Shown: piece after piece, positions 1-8,170 of the stretch | Layout: every line of letters starts with the position of its first letter | Position numbering within the stretch: position 1 is the first letter of the stretch | From: Pseudenterobacter timonensis | GTDB lineage: Bacteria > Pseudomonadota > Gammaproteobacteria > Enterobacterales > Enterobacteriaceae | DNA length: 64,000 bases | Assembly (NCBI RefSeq): GCF_900021175.1 | Contig: NZ_FCOP01000010.1 | Coordinates: 62,001 to 126,000 of the forward strand | Direction: 5' to 3' | Translations under genes and position numbers: made by a program | Notes under the pieces: model-generated | Databases searched by the model: none | Seen by the model: only the letters and a program-made list of their open reading frames with translations | What the model was told of the DNA's origin: nothing

Positions 1-339
1 TTCCTGCGGTGCCGGGATCGGCTCCAGCGTCCAGCTGTTGTTGCCGAGCGCTTTAACCTGCAGGCCGCTGCCGTTCAGCAGCTGCTGCAGGCCGGTTTCC
101 ACGTCGTAGTCGCCGTGCAGACCGTGACTCTGTTTGCCGCGCGTCAGGCTGGCATCCACCGAGAGGGTGATGCCGCTGCGCGCCGCGTACTGATTGAGCG
201 CTTTATCGAGCGAACCCGGGGCGATATCGATCTGTACCGCCGCAGCGGATAGCGATGCCAGACCCGCCAGCGGCAGCAAAGCCAGACGGATGGCGTGAAC
301 CAAAGGTGCTGTGTTAAGAAAAACGCGTACAGGCGTCAT
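1..339 (-). CDS. fecA: Ferric-citrate outer-membrane receptor FecA, N-terminal part (cut by window edge)
   Basis: The 113 codons present encode a signal peptide (hydrophobic stretch ending near LSAAA, about residues 20-36) and the start of the mature protein, a secretin/TonB short N-terminal (STN) signalling domain reading [17 protein letters not shown] and later [17 protein letters not shown]. This matches the beginning of E. coli FecA almost residue for residue. FecA is the TonB-dependent receptor for diferric dicitrate; its STN domain passes the signal to FecR in the periplasm. It lies downstream of fecIR in the same direction, as in the classical fec locus. The plug and barrel lie beyond position 1, so whether the gene is intact, and whether fecBCDE follow, cannot be seen. 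Confidence 0.93.
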   Translation of the reverse strand, partial: MTPVRVFLNTAPLVHAIRLALLPLAGLASLSAAAVQIDIAPGSLDKALNQYAARSGITLSVDASLTRGKQSHGLHGDYDVETGLQQLLNGSGLQVKALGNNSWTLEPIPAPQE

Positions 340-425
340 ACCTTCTCCATCATCATTTTTGTTGTATTCAGTTATGAGTCGAACGGGGAGGGTAAAAGGG
401 ACAATCGAAATGAGAATTATTTTTC

Positions 426-1379
426 TTAAAGCGGTGCGATCGTCACCCAGTAACGCGTAACCGAATGAATTTTAACGGGGAGCGTCTGTGCGATAGCGAC
501 CAGAATCGCGTCGGTATCGTTCAGGGGAAAAGTACCGCTCAGGCGCAGGTTAGCTACCGCGGGATCGCAGTGCAGCACGCCGCTGCGGTAGCGCCCCAGC
601 GTGGCGATAACCTCCCCCAGCGGCTTGTCGCTGAAGCTCAATACGCCCCGCGTCCAGCTTGCGCTCTCGTCATCCTCCGGCGTGATGGCGCTAAACGTAC
701 TGGCGCTGAACTGCAAACGCTGACGGGCAGTGACGAGACGTTTTTCCTGCGGATAGTGAGCCAGGCTGGCCTCAACCGCATCAGCCTGAACGGCCAGACG
801 GGTAAGTCCGTCCTGCTGGCGAACGGTAAACTCCGTGCCTAACGCCGTGAGCTGGCCCTGCTCTGTCAGCACGCGAAAGGGGCGTTTTTGCGGATCTTTG
901 GCGGTGGTAATAGCGATTTCACCGTACCAGAGGCGCACGGTGCGCTGACGGGTATCGAAACGGACATCTGCCGCGCTCTGGGTGTTGAGAGTGAGCAGCG
1001 AACCCTCCTCCAGCCGCTGACGGACAACTTCTCCTTTGGCGGTGCGATAGTCGGCCCGTAGCCCTTCGCCGGCCTCCGATTGCCAGAGCTGCCACCCGCC
1101 GCCCGCGCCAAGCAGGAGCAGCAGGCCTTTCAGCACGTGGCGACGGGTAAGATGCGAGTCGGTCAGCGCCCGGCTGGCGACATCCCCCGGTACCTGATTC
1201 AGCTGGCTGCGCAGCTGTTCTACCTGCTGCCAGGCCCACTGATGATCCTGGTCCTGCTCATACCACTGCTGCCAGCGCGCCGTCTGCCGGGGGTTAACCC
1301 CTTTTGCGCTTAAAAGCGCGTACCAGTGAGAGGCGGAGCGAAGCGCCTGGCGGCGGGAATCGGTTAACGCGTTGTTCAC
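426..1379 (-). CDS. fecR: FecR, transmembrane regulator of the ferric-citrate system
   Basis: This 317-residue protein has the usual FecR length. The N-terminal cytoplasmic part (residues 1-80, opening with [19 protein letters not shown] and rich in W/Q) binds FecI; a single membrane segment follows (about 84-100, [12 protein letters not shown]), then the periplasmic FecR domain ([25 protein letters not shown]) and a C-terminal part containing [13 protein letters not shown] that contacts the FecA signalling domain. It carries the citrate signal from FecA across the inner membrane and activates FecI. Its start overlaps the fecI stop by 4 nt, so the two are translationally coupled. The gap of 86 nt to fecA is where the FecI-dependent fecA promoter should lie. 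Confidence 0.95.
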   Translation of the reverse strand: MNNALTDSRRQALRSASHWYALLSAKGVNPRQTARWQQWYEQDQDHQWAWQQVEQLRSQLNQVPGDVASRALTDSHLTRRHVLKGLLLLLGAGGGWQLWQSEAGEGLRADYRTAKGEVVRQRLEEGSLLTLNTQSAADVRFDTRQRTVRLWYGEIAITTAKDPQKRPFRVLTEQGQLTALGTEFTVRQQDGLTRLAVQADAVEASLAHYPQEKRLVTARQRLQFSASTFSAITPEDDESASWTRGVLSFSDKPLGEVIATLGRYRSGVLHCDPAVANLRLSGTFPLNDTDAILVAIAQTLPVKIHSVTRYWVTIAPL

Positions 1380-1897
1380 AGGCCGTGCTCCAGACGAAAC
1401 AGCAGGCAGTGCTCTACCGCTCTGGCGACATACTTTTTCACGGAGCTGATCGAGACGCCAAGCTGACGCGCAACGACCTCGTAGGTCAGGCCCTCCAGTT
1501 GAGAGAGCAGAAACGCTTGCCGCGTTTTACCACTCAGTCCATCAAGCATGGCGTCGATAAGCTGTAGCGTTTGCAGCTGGCTTTCGCGCTCCTCAGGCGA
1601 AGGCGCAAGCGCCTCCGGTAGCCGGGCGAGCATCTCCAGATAGGCTTTTTCCAGCGCGTGACGGCGGAAGAGATCGACCATCACCCGTCTGGCGATGGTG
1701 CAGAGAAACGAGCGCGGATCGCGGATAGTGGAAAGCGTGTCGCTGCCCATCACCCGCAGAAAAGTATCCTGTGCGATATCATCGGCATCAAAGGCGGACC
1801 GGAGCTTGCGGGTCAGCCAGCTTTTCAGCCAGCCGTGATGCGCGCCGTAGAGCGATTCAAGCGTAAAAGGAGCAGCGGTGGCGGCGCGTTCGGACAT
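1376..1897 (-). CDS. fecI: ECF sigma factor FecI
   Basis: A 173-residue extracytoplasmic-function sigma factor, collinear with E. coli FecI. Region 2 is visible as [14 protein letters not shown] followed by [20 protein letters not shown] (about residues 38-75); region 4 with its helix-turn-helix is [27 protein letters not shown] near the C-terminus. It directs RNA polymerase to the fecA promoter once FecR reports ferric citrate at FecA. The ATG at 1897 is preceded by a Fur box at 1942-1960, so iron repression acts on fecIR here as in E. coli. Confidence 0.96.
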   Translation of the reverse strand: MSERAATAAPFTLESLYGAHHGWLKSWLTRKLRSAFDADDIAQDTFLRVMGSDTLSTIRDPRSFLCTIARRVMVDLFRRHALEKAYLEMLARLPEALAPSPEERESQLQTLQLIDAMLDGLSGKTRQAFLLSQLEGLTYEVVARQLGVSISSVKKYVARAVEHCLLFRLEHGL

Positions 1898-1941
1898 GTG
1901 GAATGCTTCAAAAAGTAATCATCACGCCGCTATATTAATAT

Positions 1942-1960
1942 GAGAATGGTTATCATTACA
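1942..1960 (-). promoter_or_regulatory. Fur box upstream of fecI
   Basis: On the minus strand this reads TGTAATGATAACCATTCTC, a close match to the 19-bp Fur consensus GATAATGATAATCATTATC. It lies 45-63 nt before the fecI start, in the promoter region. Fur-Fe(II) is expected to repress fecIR when iron is sufficient. Confidence 0.85.
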
Positions 1961-1963
1961 ATG

Positions 1964-1991
1964 TAAAAAACCCCACAACGGGGGCTTTTTA
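1964..1991 (-). terminator. Rho-independent terminator after yjcB
   Basis: The minus strand reads a short CCCCC/GGGG hairpin (GCCCCCGTTGTGGGG) followed by a run of six T. It lies directly behind the yjcB stop and immediately upstream of the fecI Fur box, separating the two leftward units. Confidence 0.75.
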
Positions 1992-2012
1992 CATACCTAT
2001 GAAAATAACGAA

Positions 2013-2291
2013 TCAGGTAATCACCATCGGCCAGTCGGGCGGGGTGTGGCTCATCGCCTCAACCATCACCGTCTTGATATTTTCCCAGACGGCAGCCATC
2101 TCCACCAGGCTAATGCCCAGCAGACCGGTGGCGAACCAGCAGGCCGCACCCAGCCCCAGCAGGGTACTGATCACCGCCAGCCCGACGTAGTCAGATTTAC
2201 GAAATTGAATGTTCAACGTGCTGGCTATAAACATCAGCCCCGCACTCACCAGGGGCCAGCGTAAGAGCACCATGCCGGTTGTAATGGTCAC
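2013..2291 (-). CDS. yjcB: Small inner-membrane protein YjcB
   Basis: A 92-residue hydrophobic protein closely resembling E. coli YjcB (STLNIQFRKSDYVGLAVIS and ACWFATGLLGI are the recognisable blocks). It has two or three predicted membrane segments (about residues 8-24, 33-52 and 55-70) and a soluble C-terminus ending in PPDWPMVIT. The function is unknown. The start is GTG at 2291, with a GAGGA motif about 11 nt upstream; no in-frame ATG fits better. In E. coli yjcB lies between ssb and pdeC; here the fec locus replaces whatever was on the ssb side. Confidence 0.88.
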   Translation of the reverse strand: MTITTGMVLLRWPLVSAGLMFIASTLNIQFRKSDYVGLAVISTLLGLGAACWFATGLLGISLVEMAAVWENIKTVMVEAMSHTPPDWPMVIT

Positions 2292-2686
2292 GATAACGCA
2301 TCCTCAAAAGCAGATGGAGTCAAATGAAACAGTGTTTTGTATTGCACAGGATGTGTGAACTATATCACATTTGTTCTTTTAATCACCAGATCTGTTGCCG
2401 CAAAAATGCGCGTTTTTTCGCATCTCAAAACCTGTTTTTCCAGGACGAAAGATATATCTTTGCGGGGCAGCGGCCTGCGGGCGGGAAGTTTTTAAATAAT
2501 TCAGAAAGATAGGGGAAATTGTGCAACTCTCGCCTGGCTGTACAATATTTACAGGCTGTTAACCATGACTTATGCTTGAATGCGTAATTAGGTCTCTACG
2601 TAATTAATTATTCAGGCTCCTGAATTTTCACTTTTTGCTCTCTGGTTATTTAGTTTGCACGCTGCGGCTCGTTTCTATGATTTATA
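2292..2686. other. Divergent intergenic region between yjcB and the diguanylate cyclase
   Basis: This gene-free stretch of about 395 nt is AT-rich. It contains one clear regulatory element, a perfect CRP-type site at 2354-2369. No coding sequence or RNA gene was recognised. Confidence 0.6.
2354..2369. promoter_or_regulatory. CRP (cAMP receptor protein) binding site
   Basis: The sequence TGTGAACTATATCACA matches the core consensus TGTGA-N6-TCACA at all ten defined positions. It lies 63 nt upstream of the yjcB start and over 300 nt upstream of the diguanylate cyclase gene, so it could serve either; the distance favours yjcB. Confidence 0.75.
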
Positions 2687-4168
2687 TTGCTTATCAGCGA
2701 TGAGCAGCGTTCGCCTGTTCTTTTCCGGAACCTGAGTCATTCATTGCACTCGCAATGGGTATTCACTGGGCTACGAATAAAAACGATGAGAAAAAGGTGC
2801 CGCAATGTGGTGAACGACAGTCGCGAGGCCCTCCATACGCTGGCAACGCTAATGCCGCAATTAACCGCCCATCGATCCCTTCAGGAGATGCTGGAGATTG
2901 TCAGCGGTAAGCTGGGCGCCGCGCTGGCCTGGATAAGTGTGGATGATGAATCCGGCTCGCCGCAGGTCGTCAGCACCGGTGAGATCGCCTGCCATTCTTT
3001 TGAGGTGACCCATTTCCTCGCCAGTACGCTGCTGGCGCGTCATGCGCGCGCGTGGCGCGTTATCTGCTGGAAAGAGAAAGTGGGCGAAACGCTATTTATT
3101 CCCCTCCATCCGGGATATAGCCAGTTGCAGAGCGGCGTACTATGCAAAATTATCTCCCATGACGGGGCGTGCAGCGGATATTTCTTTTTAGGCTTCACCG
3201 AACGCCTTAATACCCTCTCGCCTCTCAAGCCTGTCGCCGTAATCGTTATGGATAAACTCAAGGATTATTTCGCGGAAATTATCGCCCGGGAAAGAATGGC
3301 CAGGGAGATGCAGCGCGTCGTCACGCAATATAAGATCCTCTTTGAGCGTGCGCCGGTATTAATGAACTCCTTTGATAAAGGTAACCGCTGCGTGCTCTGG
3401 AATGCAGAATGCCAGAAGGTATTTGGCTGGACGATGGCGGAAATTAATTCTCATCCCGATCCGCTGATGCTCTTTTACCCGGACGAGGAGGTTCGCCGCC
3501 GGATGCGGGCCTCGTTTAGCGACGCGCCGCTGAGTGATATGAGTGAGTGGCATCCGCTGCGCCGCGACGGTACGCCGCTGACCGTCCTCTGGTCAAATAT
3601 CCTGCTGCCAGACCGCTCGGTGTTGAGCATTGGTCTGGATATCACCGAGCGCAAAAAAGCGGAACAGCAGCTCGCGCTTAAGGCGACAACCGACGATCTT
3701 ACCGGCTGCCTTAACCGTTCGACCATTCTGCACGAGCTGAAACAGCGTCAGGAAGCGGGCCGACCGTTCTGCGTGCTGATGTTTGACCTCGATTACTTTA
3801 AGCAGATTAATGATGAGTGGGGCCACCAGGTGGGCGATGCGGCGCTGGTCCATTTCTGCGACCGCCTGCGTGAGCTGAGCCAGCCCCACGCGGCGCTGGG
3901 ACGGGTCGGCGGGGAGGAGTTCCTGCTGCTGGTGCAGGGGGATAGCAAGACGGCGGTCGTCCTGTGTGAGACGCTGCGCGCGTCGTTGCTCGCCCGCCCT
4001 TTGCTGGTGGGGGATAATGCGCTGGTTCTCTCCTTCAGCTCGGGCGTGGTGGTGGTAGGGCGCGGCCAGCGGGATAGCTCCGCCTTGCTGATTCGCGCCG
4101 ATAAAGCCTTATATGATGCCAAACGGGCCGGCAGAGGAAAGACAGTAATTTCGGACGACCATTTATAA
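2687..4168 (+). CDS. Diguanylate cyclase with N-terminal sensory region, PAS domain and GGDEF domain
   Basis: Up to 493 residues. Residues about 60-200 look like a GAF-type sensor (not firmly assigned), 215-320 form a PAS domain ending in the typical DITERKKAEQQL linker, and 330-490 form a GGDEF domain with TDDLTGCLNR, FDLDYFKQINDEWGH and an intact active site RVGGEEF. It should make cyclic di-GMP from two GTP. The RxxD inhibitory site normally five residues before GGEEF is absent (QPHA there), so product inhibition by that route is unlikely. No membrane segment is visible. The start is uncertain: TTG 2687, ATG 2786 and GTG 2807 are in frame, and GTG 2807 has the best AAAAGG Shine-Dalgarno. 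E. coli has no gene here; the next gene is a phosphodiesterase. Confidence 0.88.
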   Translation: MLISDEQRSPVLFRNLSHSLHSQWVFTGLRIKTMRKRCRNVVNDSREALHTLATLMPQLTAHRSLQEMLEIVSGKLGAALAWISVDDESGSPQVVSTGEIACHSFEVTHFLASTLLARHARAWRVICWKEKVGETLFIPLHPGYSQLQSGVLCKIISHDGACSGYFFLGFTERLNTLSPLKPVAVIVMDKLKDYFAEIIARERMAREMQRVVTQYKILFERAPVLMNSFDKGNRCVLWNAECQKVFGWTMAEINSHPDPLMLFYPDEEVRRRMRASFSDAPLSDMSEWHPLRRDGTPLTVLWSNILLPDRSVLSIGLDITERKKAEQQLALKATTDDLTGCLNRSTILHELKQRQEAGRPFCVLMFDLDYFKQINDEWGHQVGDAALVHFCDRLRELSQPHAALGRVGGEEFLLLVQGDSKTAVVLCETLRASLLARPLLVGDNALVLSFSSGVVVVGRGQRDSSALLIRADKALYDAKRAGRGKTVISDDHL

Positions 4169-4478
4169 CCCGCCGCGACCCGGCGTCTGAAAAAGGAGAG
4201 TTTCCGTGCGCTTTTTTTAGCCGGTCATAAAAAAGTAATATTTTTCTGCCTTCGCAAGCCTGGCCTCAACTTCCTTAAATTATTTCCCGTTATAAAAATA
4301 GCGCGCGCACTTTTAGTTTGGCTTACGGGAAAATAATATCGGCAACACCATTTTTAGGAAATTTTATACCAAAAGTCAGTTGCTAACTTCGCATGATTCA
4401 TGCAACGTAATCACCTGCTTAGCCAGGCATCCGGCCTCATGACGACAGGCACACACATTGCAGGGAAACAGGGCGGAA
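4169..4478. other. Intergenic region upstream of pdeC
   Basis: About 310 nt, AT-rich in its middle, with no convincing small gene, terminator or operator. It presumably holds the pdeC promoter. Confidence 0.4.
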
Positions 4479-6065
4479 ATGAATCGTAGCGCGCGGCGCA
4501 ATATGCTGAGGGTGGTAGGGATCATCATGGTAGTACTCCTGCCGGTGATGCTTGCGCTATGGTTTGCCGAGCTAAGAGCGGTAACGGAAACCCGCAGCCA
4601 GCTTGAATCTTTCGCGCAGCTGGCTCTTGATAAGACGGAGCGGGTTATCGGGCAGGTGGAGCTGGCCCGCCAGGATGCAGAGCGCTTTTCGGGCCCGGTC
4701 TGCTCGCCGCAACACCAGCAATATATGCTGAATATTGTCAGGGGCCGTCTTTATGTCGCCGATGTCATTTACGCGCAAGGGCGGCAATTTCTCTGCTCCA
4801 CCACGCTGAAGCCGGAGCATACTTATACCATCCCGGGCGCCAGTTATACCCTCACGCCTGATGTGGCTGCCTGGTATTTTCGCGATACCCCCTTTTTCCC
4901 GGGATATAAGATGACCTATATCCAGAAGGGGAATTATGTGCTGGTGATCAATCCGCTCTCCTGGAGCGAAGTGATGTCCACCGATCGTACGCTAATCTGG
5001 GGAATATATAATACGGTTAATAACGCGTTCTTTTCCTTCAGTCCGAACGCCGACGTCTCGTTATTAAGCTCGCTGGCGGGCCGTGTTAAGGATACCTTTC
5101 AGAACCAGAACCGCTTTTATACGGTAGTCCACTCGCAAAAGCGTCCCATCGCGGCGATTATTTCCACCTCCAGCGCCCGCTATTACGAGATGCTTTATCA
5201 CCAGGCGACCTTAACGCTGCCGCTGGGGATGATTTGCAGCATTATTATTTTATTAGTCTGGTCGCGAACCCATCGGGAGCTTAACTCGCCCGGGCGGCGG
5301 CTGCATCGCGCGCTCAATAAACGCCAGCTCTGCGTCCATTACCAGCCCATCATGGATATCAAAACGAATCAGTGCGTGGGGGCAGAGGCGTTGCTGCGCT
5401 GGCCTGGCTTTAACGGGGCGGTGATGAGCCCGGCTGAGTTTATTCCGCTGGCGGAAAAAGAGGGGATGATCGAGCGGATCACGGACTATGTAGTAGAAGA
5501 GGTCTTTAACGATCTCGGCTATTTTCTTGGCAATCATCCGCACCTTTACGTCTCGATTAATCTCTCCGCCTCTGACTTCCATTCCTCCCGCCTGATTGCC
5601 ATGATCTCGGAAAAAGCGCAGTACTATGCGGTACGCGCCCGGCAAATTAAGATTGAGGTGACGGAGCGGGGATTTATCGACGTGCCAAAAACCACCCCGG
5701 TGATCCAGGCGTTTCGTCAGGCCGGGTATGAGGTCGCCATCGATGATTTTGGTACCGGCTATTCAAACCTGCATAACCTCTACTCCCTGAACGTCGATAT
5801 CCTCAAGATCGATAAATCGTTTGTGGATACCCTGACCACTAACAGCACCAGCCATCTGATTGTCGAACATATCATTGAAATGGCCCAAAGCCTGCGCCTG
5901 AAAGCCATCGCCGAAGGGGTGGAGACGGCGGAGCAGGTGGCCTGGCTCTACAAGCGCGGCGTGCAGTACTGTCAGGGCTGGTACTTTGCGAAGGCGATGC
6001 CGCCGCAGGAGCTGATTGCCTGGCTGCGGCAGCCCGAGCCGTTGAGTGTTCCGCAGGCCAGCTAG
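4479..6065 (+). CDS. pdeC: Cyclic di-GMP phosphodiesterase PdeC (CSS-EAL)
   Basis: Taking ATG 4479 gives 528 residues, the E. coli PdeC (YjcC) length; a TTG 21 nt earlier is also open. Membrane segment 1 is about residues 8-30; the periplasmic CSS domain follows with its two cysteines (VCSPQHQ and FLCST); membrane segment 2 is near 245-265 (LPLGMICSIIILLVW); and the EAL domain covers about 275-520 with GAEALLRW (EAL motif), NLSASDF, EVTERGF, IDDFGTGYSNL and AIAEGVET. All residues needed for metal binding and hydrolysis of c-di-GMP to pGpG appear present. In the family the periplasmic disulfide state and DsbA/DsbB control activity. It is convergent with soxS, the stop codons overlapping by 4 nt. 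Confidence 0.95.
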   Translation: MNRSARRNMLRVVGIIMVVLLPVMLALWFAELRAVTETRSQLESFAQLALDKTERVIGQVELARQDAERFSGPVCSPQHQQYMLNIVRGRLYVADVIYAQGRQFLCSTTLKPEHTYTIPGASYTLTPDVAAWYFRDTPFFPGYKMTYIQKGNYVLVINPLSWSEVMSTDRTLIWGIYNTVNNAFFSFSPNADVSLLSSLAGRVKDTFQNQNRFYTVVHSQKRPIAAIISTSSARYYEMLYHQATLTLPLGMICSIIILLVWSRTHRELNSPGRRLHRALNKRQLCVHYQPIMDIKTNQCVGAEALLRWPGFNGAVMSPAEFIPLAEKEGMIERITDYVVEEVFNDLGYFLGNHPHLYVSINLSASDFHSSRLIAMISEKAQYYAVRARQIKIEVTERGFIDVPKTTPVIQAFRQAGYEVAIDDFGTGYSNLHNLYSLNVDILKIDKSFVDTLTTNSTSHLIVEHIIEMAQSLRLKAIAEGVETAEQVAWLYKRGVQYCQGWYFAKAMPPQELIAWLRQPEPLSVPQAS

Positions 6066-6388
6066 TTGAGCTGGTGGCGGTAGTCGCTGGGAGTCCGGTC
6101 GAACTCGCGGCGAAAAACGCGGGAGAAGGTTTGCTGCGAGACGTAACCCAGATCCATCGCGATATCAAAAATGGGCCGCCGGGTGGTGCGCAGCGCCTGT
6201 GCGGCCAGCAGCAGCCTGCGCTGGCGAATATACTCGCCCAGCGTCTGGTGCATCACGGTGCGGAACATTCTCTGCAAATACCATTTTGAATAGCCCGACT
6301 TTTTAGCGACGACGTCGATATTGAGCGGCTGGTCGATATGATCATCAATCCATTCGATAAGTGCCTGAATAATTTGCTGGTGCGACAT
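6062..6388 (-). CDS. soxS: Superoxide-response activator SoxS (AraC family)
   Basis: A 108-residue stand-alone AraC/XylS DNA-binding domain with both helix-turn-helix motifs (PLNIDVVAKKSGYSKWYLQRMFR and PIFDIAMDLGYVSQQTFSRVFRR), nearly identical to E. coli SoxS. It activates the redox-defence regulon (sodA, zwf, fumC, micF and others) and is itself induced only through oxidised SoxR. It is transcribed divergently from soxR with the shared operator at 6456-6473, and its 3' end overlaps that of pdeC by 4 nt. Confidence 0.97.
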   Translation of the reverse strand: MSHQQIIQALIEWIDDHIDQPLNIDVVAKKSGYSKWYLQRMFRTVMHQTLGEYIRQRRLLLAAQALRTTRRPIFDIAMDLGYVSQQTFSRVFRREFDRTPSDYRHQLN

Positions 6389-6455
6389 AAGCTTGTCCTC
6401 TTTTGATACTACTCGCTTTGTTGCCTGTTCGTTTTCTCTGCAGGGGAGTATAATT

Positions 6456-6473
6456 CCTCAAGTTAACTTGAGG
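6456..6473. promoter_or_regulatory. SoxR operator inside the soxS promoter
   Basis: CCTCAAGTTAACTTGAGG is a perfect 18-bp palindrome and the classical SoxR box. Read leftward it lies between a TTTACC -35 and a TATACT -10 element with a 19-bp spacer, the overlong spacing that MerR-family SoxR corrects by distorting DNA when its [2Fe-2S] cluster is oxidised. It serves both soxS and soxR. Confidence 0.95.
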
Positions 6474-6485
6474 TAAAGAGGTTTT

Positions 6486-6944
6486 ATGGAAAAGAGATTA
6501 CCCCGAATTAAAGCGCTCCTGACGCCCGGGGAAGTGGCGAAACGAAGCGGGGTGGCGGTATCGGCTCTCCATTTCTATGAAAGCAAAGGGTTAATTAAGA
6601 GCATCCGTAACGCGGGTAATCAGCGTCGCTATACCCGTGACGTGCTGCGCTACGTGGCGATCATTAAAATCGCCCAGCGGATCGGCATTCCGCTGGCGAC
6701 CATTGGCGACGCCTTTGGCGTCCTGCCGGAGGGGCACTCCCTGAGCGCCAAAGAGTGGAAACAGCTCTCCTCCCAGTGGCGGGATGAGCTGGATCGGCGC
6801 ATTAATACGCTGGTGGCGCTGCGCGATGAGCTGGATGGCTGTATCGGCTGCGGCTGCCTGTCGCGCAGCGACTGCCCGCTGCGTAACCCGGGCGACAGAC
6901 TCGGCGAACAGGGGACCGGCGCCCGGCTGCTGGAAGAGGAGTAA
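6486..6944 (+). CDS. soxR: Redox-sensing transcriptional activator SoxR (MerR family)
   Basis: A 152-residue MerR-family protein, collinear with E. coli SoxR (154 residues). The winged-helix DNA-binding part is residues 12-80 ([26 protein letters not shown]), followed by a dimerisation helix and the iron-sulfur motif [12 protein letters not shown] near residue 118, with the four cysteines that hold the [2Fe-2S] sensor. Oxidation by redox-cycling compounds or nitric oxide turns on soxS. A terminator follows directly. Confidence 0.97.
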   Translation: MEKRLPRIKALLTPGEVAKRSGVAVSALHFYESKGLIKSIRNAGNQRRYTRDVLRYVAIIKIAQRIGIPLATIGDAFGVLPEGHSLSAKEWKQLSSQWRDELDRRINTLVALRDELDGCIGCGCLSRSDCPLRNPGDRLGEQGTGARLLEEE

Positions 6945-6946
6945 AA

Positions 6947-6976
6947 AACTAAAGCGCCACAAGGGCGCTTTAGTTT
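6947..6976 (+). terminator. Terminator after soxR
   Basis: The hairpin AACTAAAGCGCC/GGGCGCTTTAGTTT has a perfect 12-bp stem with a short loop and a T-rich tail, starting right after the soxR stop. It is symmetrical enough to work in both directions. Confidence 0.85.
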
Positions 6977-7205
6977 GTTTCCGGTCTTTGTCTTTCTCTC
7001 TATCCCGCATGTTTACAGGAGGGTTTCCCCCGACATCAGCACCCCTCAGGTCGAACGTTGCAGGAGGTTCCGGTTTGTGCTGACACTTTAATTCTATGTC
7101 AGCCTCTGGCCGTTGCCAGCGGAAAAGGCGAAAAACCAGGCGAAATTTTTTCGCCATGTTGTGCAATTTTCTATAGTTAACAGGTGCGCACTACAGGAGA
7201 ACGCC

Positions 7206-7874
7206 ATGTTAACCGTCCACCATCTTAACCAGTCCCGCTCCCAGCGGGTGATCTGGGCGCTGGAAGAGTTATCCCTGCCCTATGAGATTGTCCGCTACCA
7301 GCGTGAAAAATCTATGCTGGCTCCCAAAGCGCTGAAAAAAGTCCACCCGCTGGGGAAATCGCCGGTGGTGGAGGACAACGGTCTGGTGCTCGCCGAGTCG
7401 GGCGCAATCCTGGAGTATCTGCAGGAGACTTACGATCCCAACGGCCTGCTTAAACCGCAGGAGCCGACGCAGAAAGTGCAGTACCGCTTCTGGCTGCACT
7501 ATGCCGAAGGGTCGCTGATGCCGCCGCTATTAATGAAGCTGGTGTTCTCAAGCCTCGGCAAGCCGCCGGTACCGTTTGGTTTGCGCACGCTCGGTAAGGC
7601 GCTGGGCAAAGGGGTGGAGAAGGGCTGGCTCAACCCGCAGCTTGAAACCCACGCCCGCTATATCGAATCCCACCTGGCGAGCCACAGCTGGTTTGCCGGG
7701 GAACATCTCAGCATGGCCGATATTCAGATGAGCTTTCCGGTTTTTGCCCTGCTGGCGCGCGGCGGTATCGATAATCTTCCCCATACCCAGGCGTGGAAGA
7801 AGAAGGTAGAGATGCGTCCGGCCTGGCAACGGGCGATTCAAAAGGGCGGCCCCTTCACCCTGCCGGGAGAGTAA
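7206..7874 (+). CDS. Glutathione S-transferase family protein
   Basis: A 222-residue protein starting at ATG 7206, which has CAGGAGAA just upstream (93 further nt are open but lack a good start). The N-terminal thioredoxin-like domain (residues 1-78) shows NQSRSQRVIWALEELSLPYE, the cis-proline region LGKSPVVEDNG and the glutathione-contact motif LAESGAILEYL. The all-helical C-terminal domain spans about 85-215 with SLADIQ-like SMADIQMSFPVF. It should conjugate or reduce substrates with glutathione in the cytoplasm; the substrate is unknown. E. coli K-12 lacks it here; the position beside soxR suggests a redox role but no SoxS site was identified. Confidence 0.88.
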   Translation: MLTVHHLNQSRSQRVIWALEELSLPYEIVRYQREKSMLAPKALKKVHPLGKSPVVEDNGLVLAESGAILEYLQETYDPNGLLKPQEPTQKVQYRFWLHYAEGSLMPPLLMKLVFSSLGKPPVPFGLRTLGKALGKGVEKGWLNPQLETHARYIESHLASHSWFAGEHLSMADIQMSFPVFALLARGGIDNLPHTQAWKKKVEMRPAWQRAIQKGGPFTLPGE

Positions 7875-7896
7875 TTTTGTTGCCAAATTGCGCATC

Positions 7897-8057
7897 CGCG
7901 GTAACGTTTGCGCACCCTCTGGTTACTTCTTCAGCGAGATAAGCAGAATTTATCCCTAAACCGTAAAGTTCAGTTGAAAAGGGCGTGGTTTAGGCTAGAT
8001 AATCGTTTGCCTTAATTTGACCACCCGTTGCGTAACCGTGGAGCTAAACGTTTGCTT
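7897..8057 (+). promoter_or_regulatory. ghxP leader with PurR-like sites
   Basis: The 296-nt gap before ghxP contains a near-palindromic AGCTAAACGTTTGCTT at 8042-8057, matching the PurR consensus ACGCAAACGTTTGCGT at 12 of 16 positions, and two right-hand half-sites at about 7901-7913 (AACGTTTGCGC) and 7993-8003 (TCGTTTGCC). Repression by PurR with guanine or hypoxanthine would suit a purine importer. Confidence 0.55.
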
Positions 8058-8170
8058 TTGTTGTGACGCCCCTTTCGTCGCAAATGCTGTAGGGAATTGA
8101 CGTTTAGCCAGCAGTGGAGACTTCACCACGTTTACCAGCTTTCAATAAAAACTCTCAGGGGATGTTTTCT

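Noticed and set aside
7113-7205. Longer start for the glutathione S-transferase
   Set aside because: ATG 7206 has a good ribosome site and begins right at the thioredoxin-like domain; the 31 extra residues match nothing.
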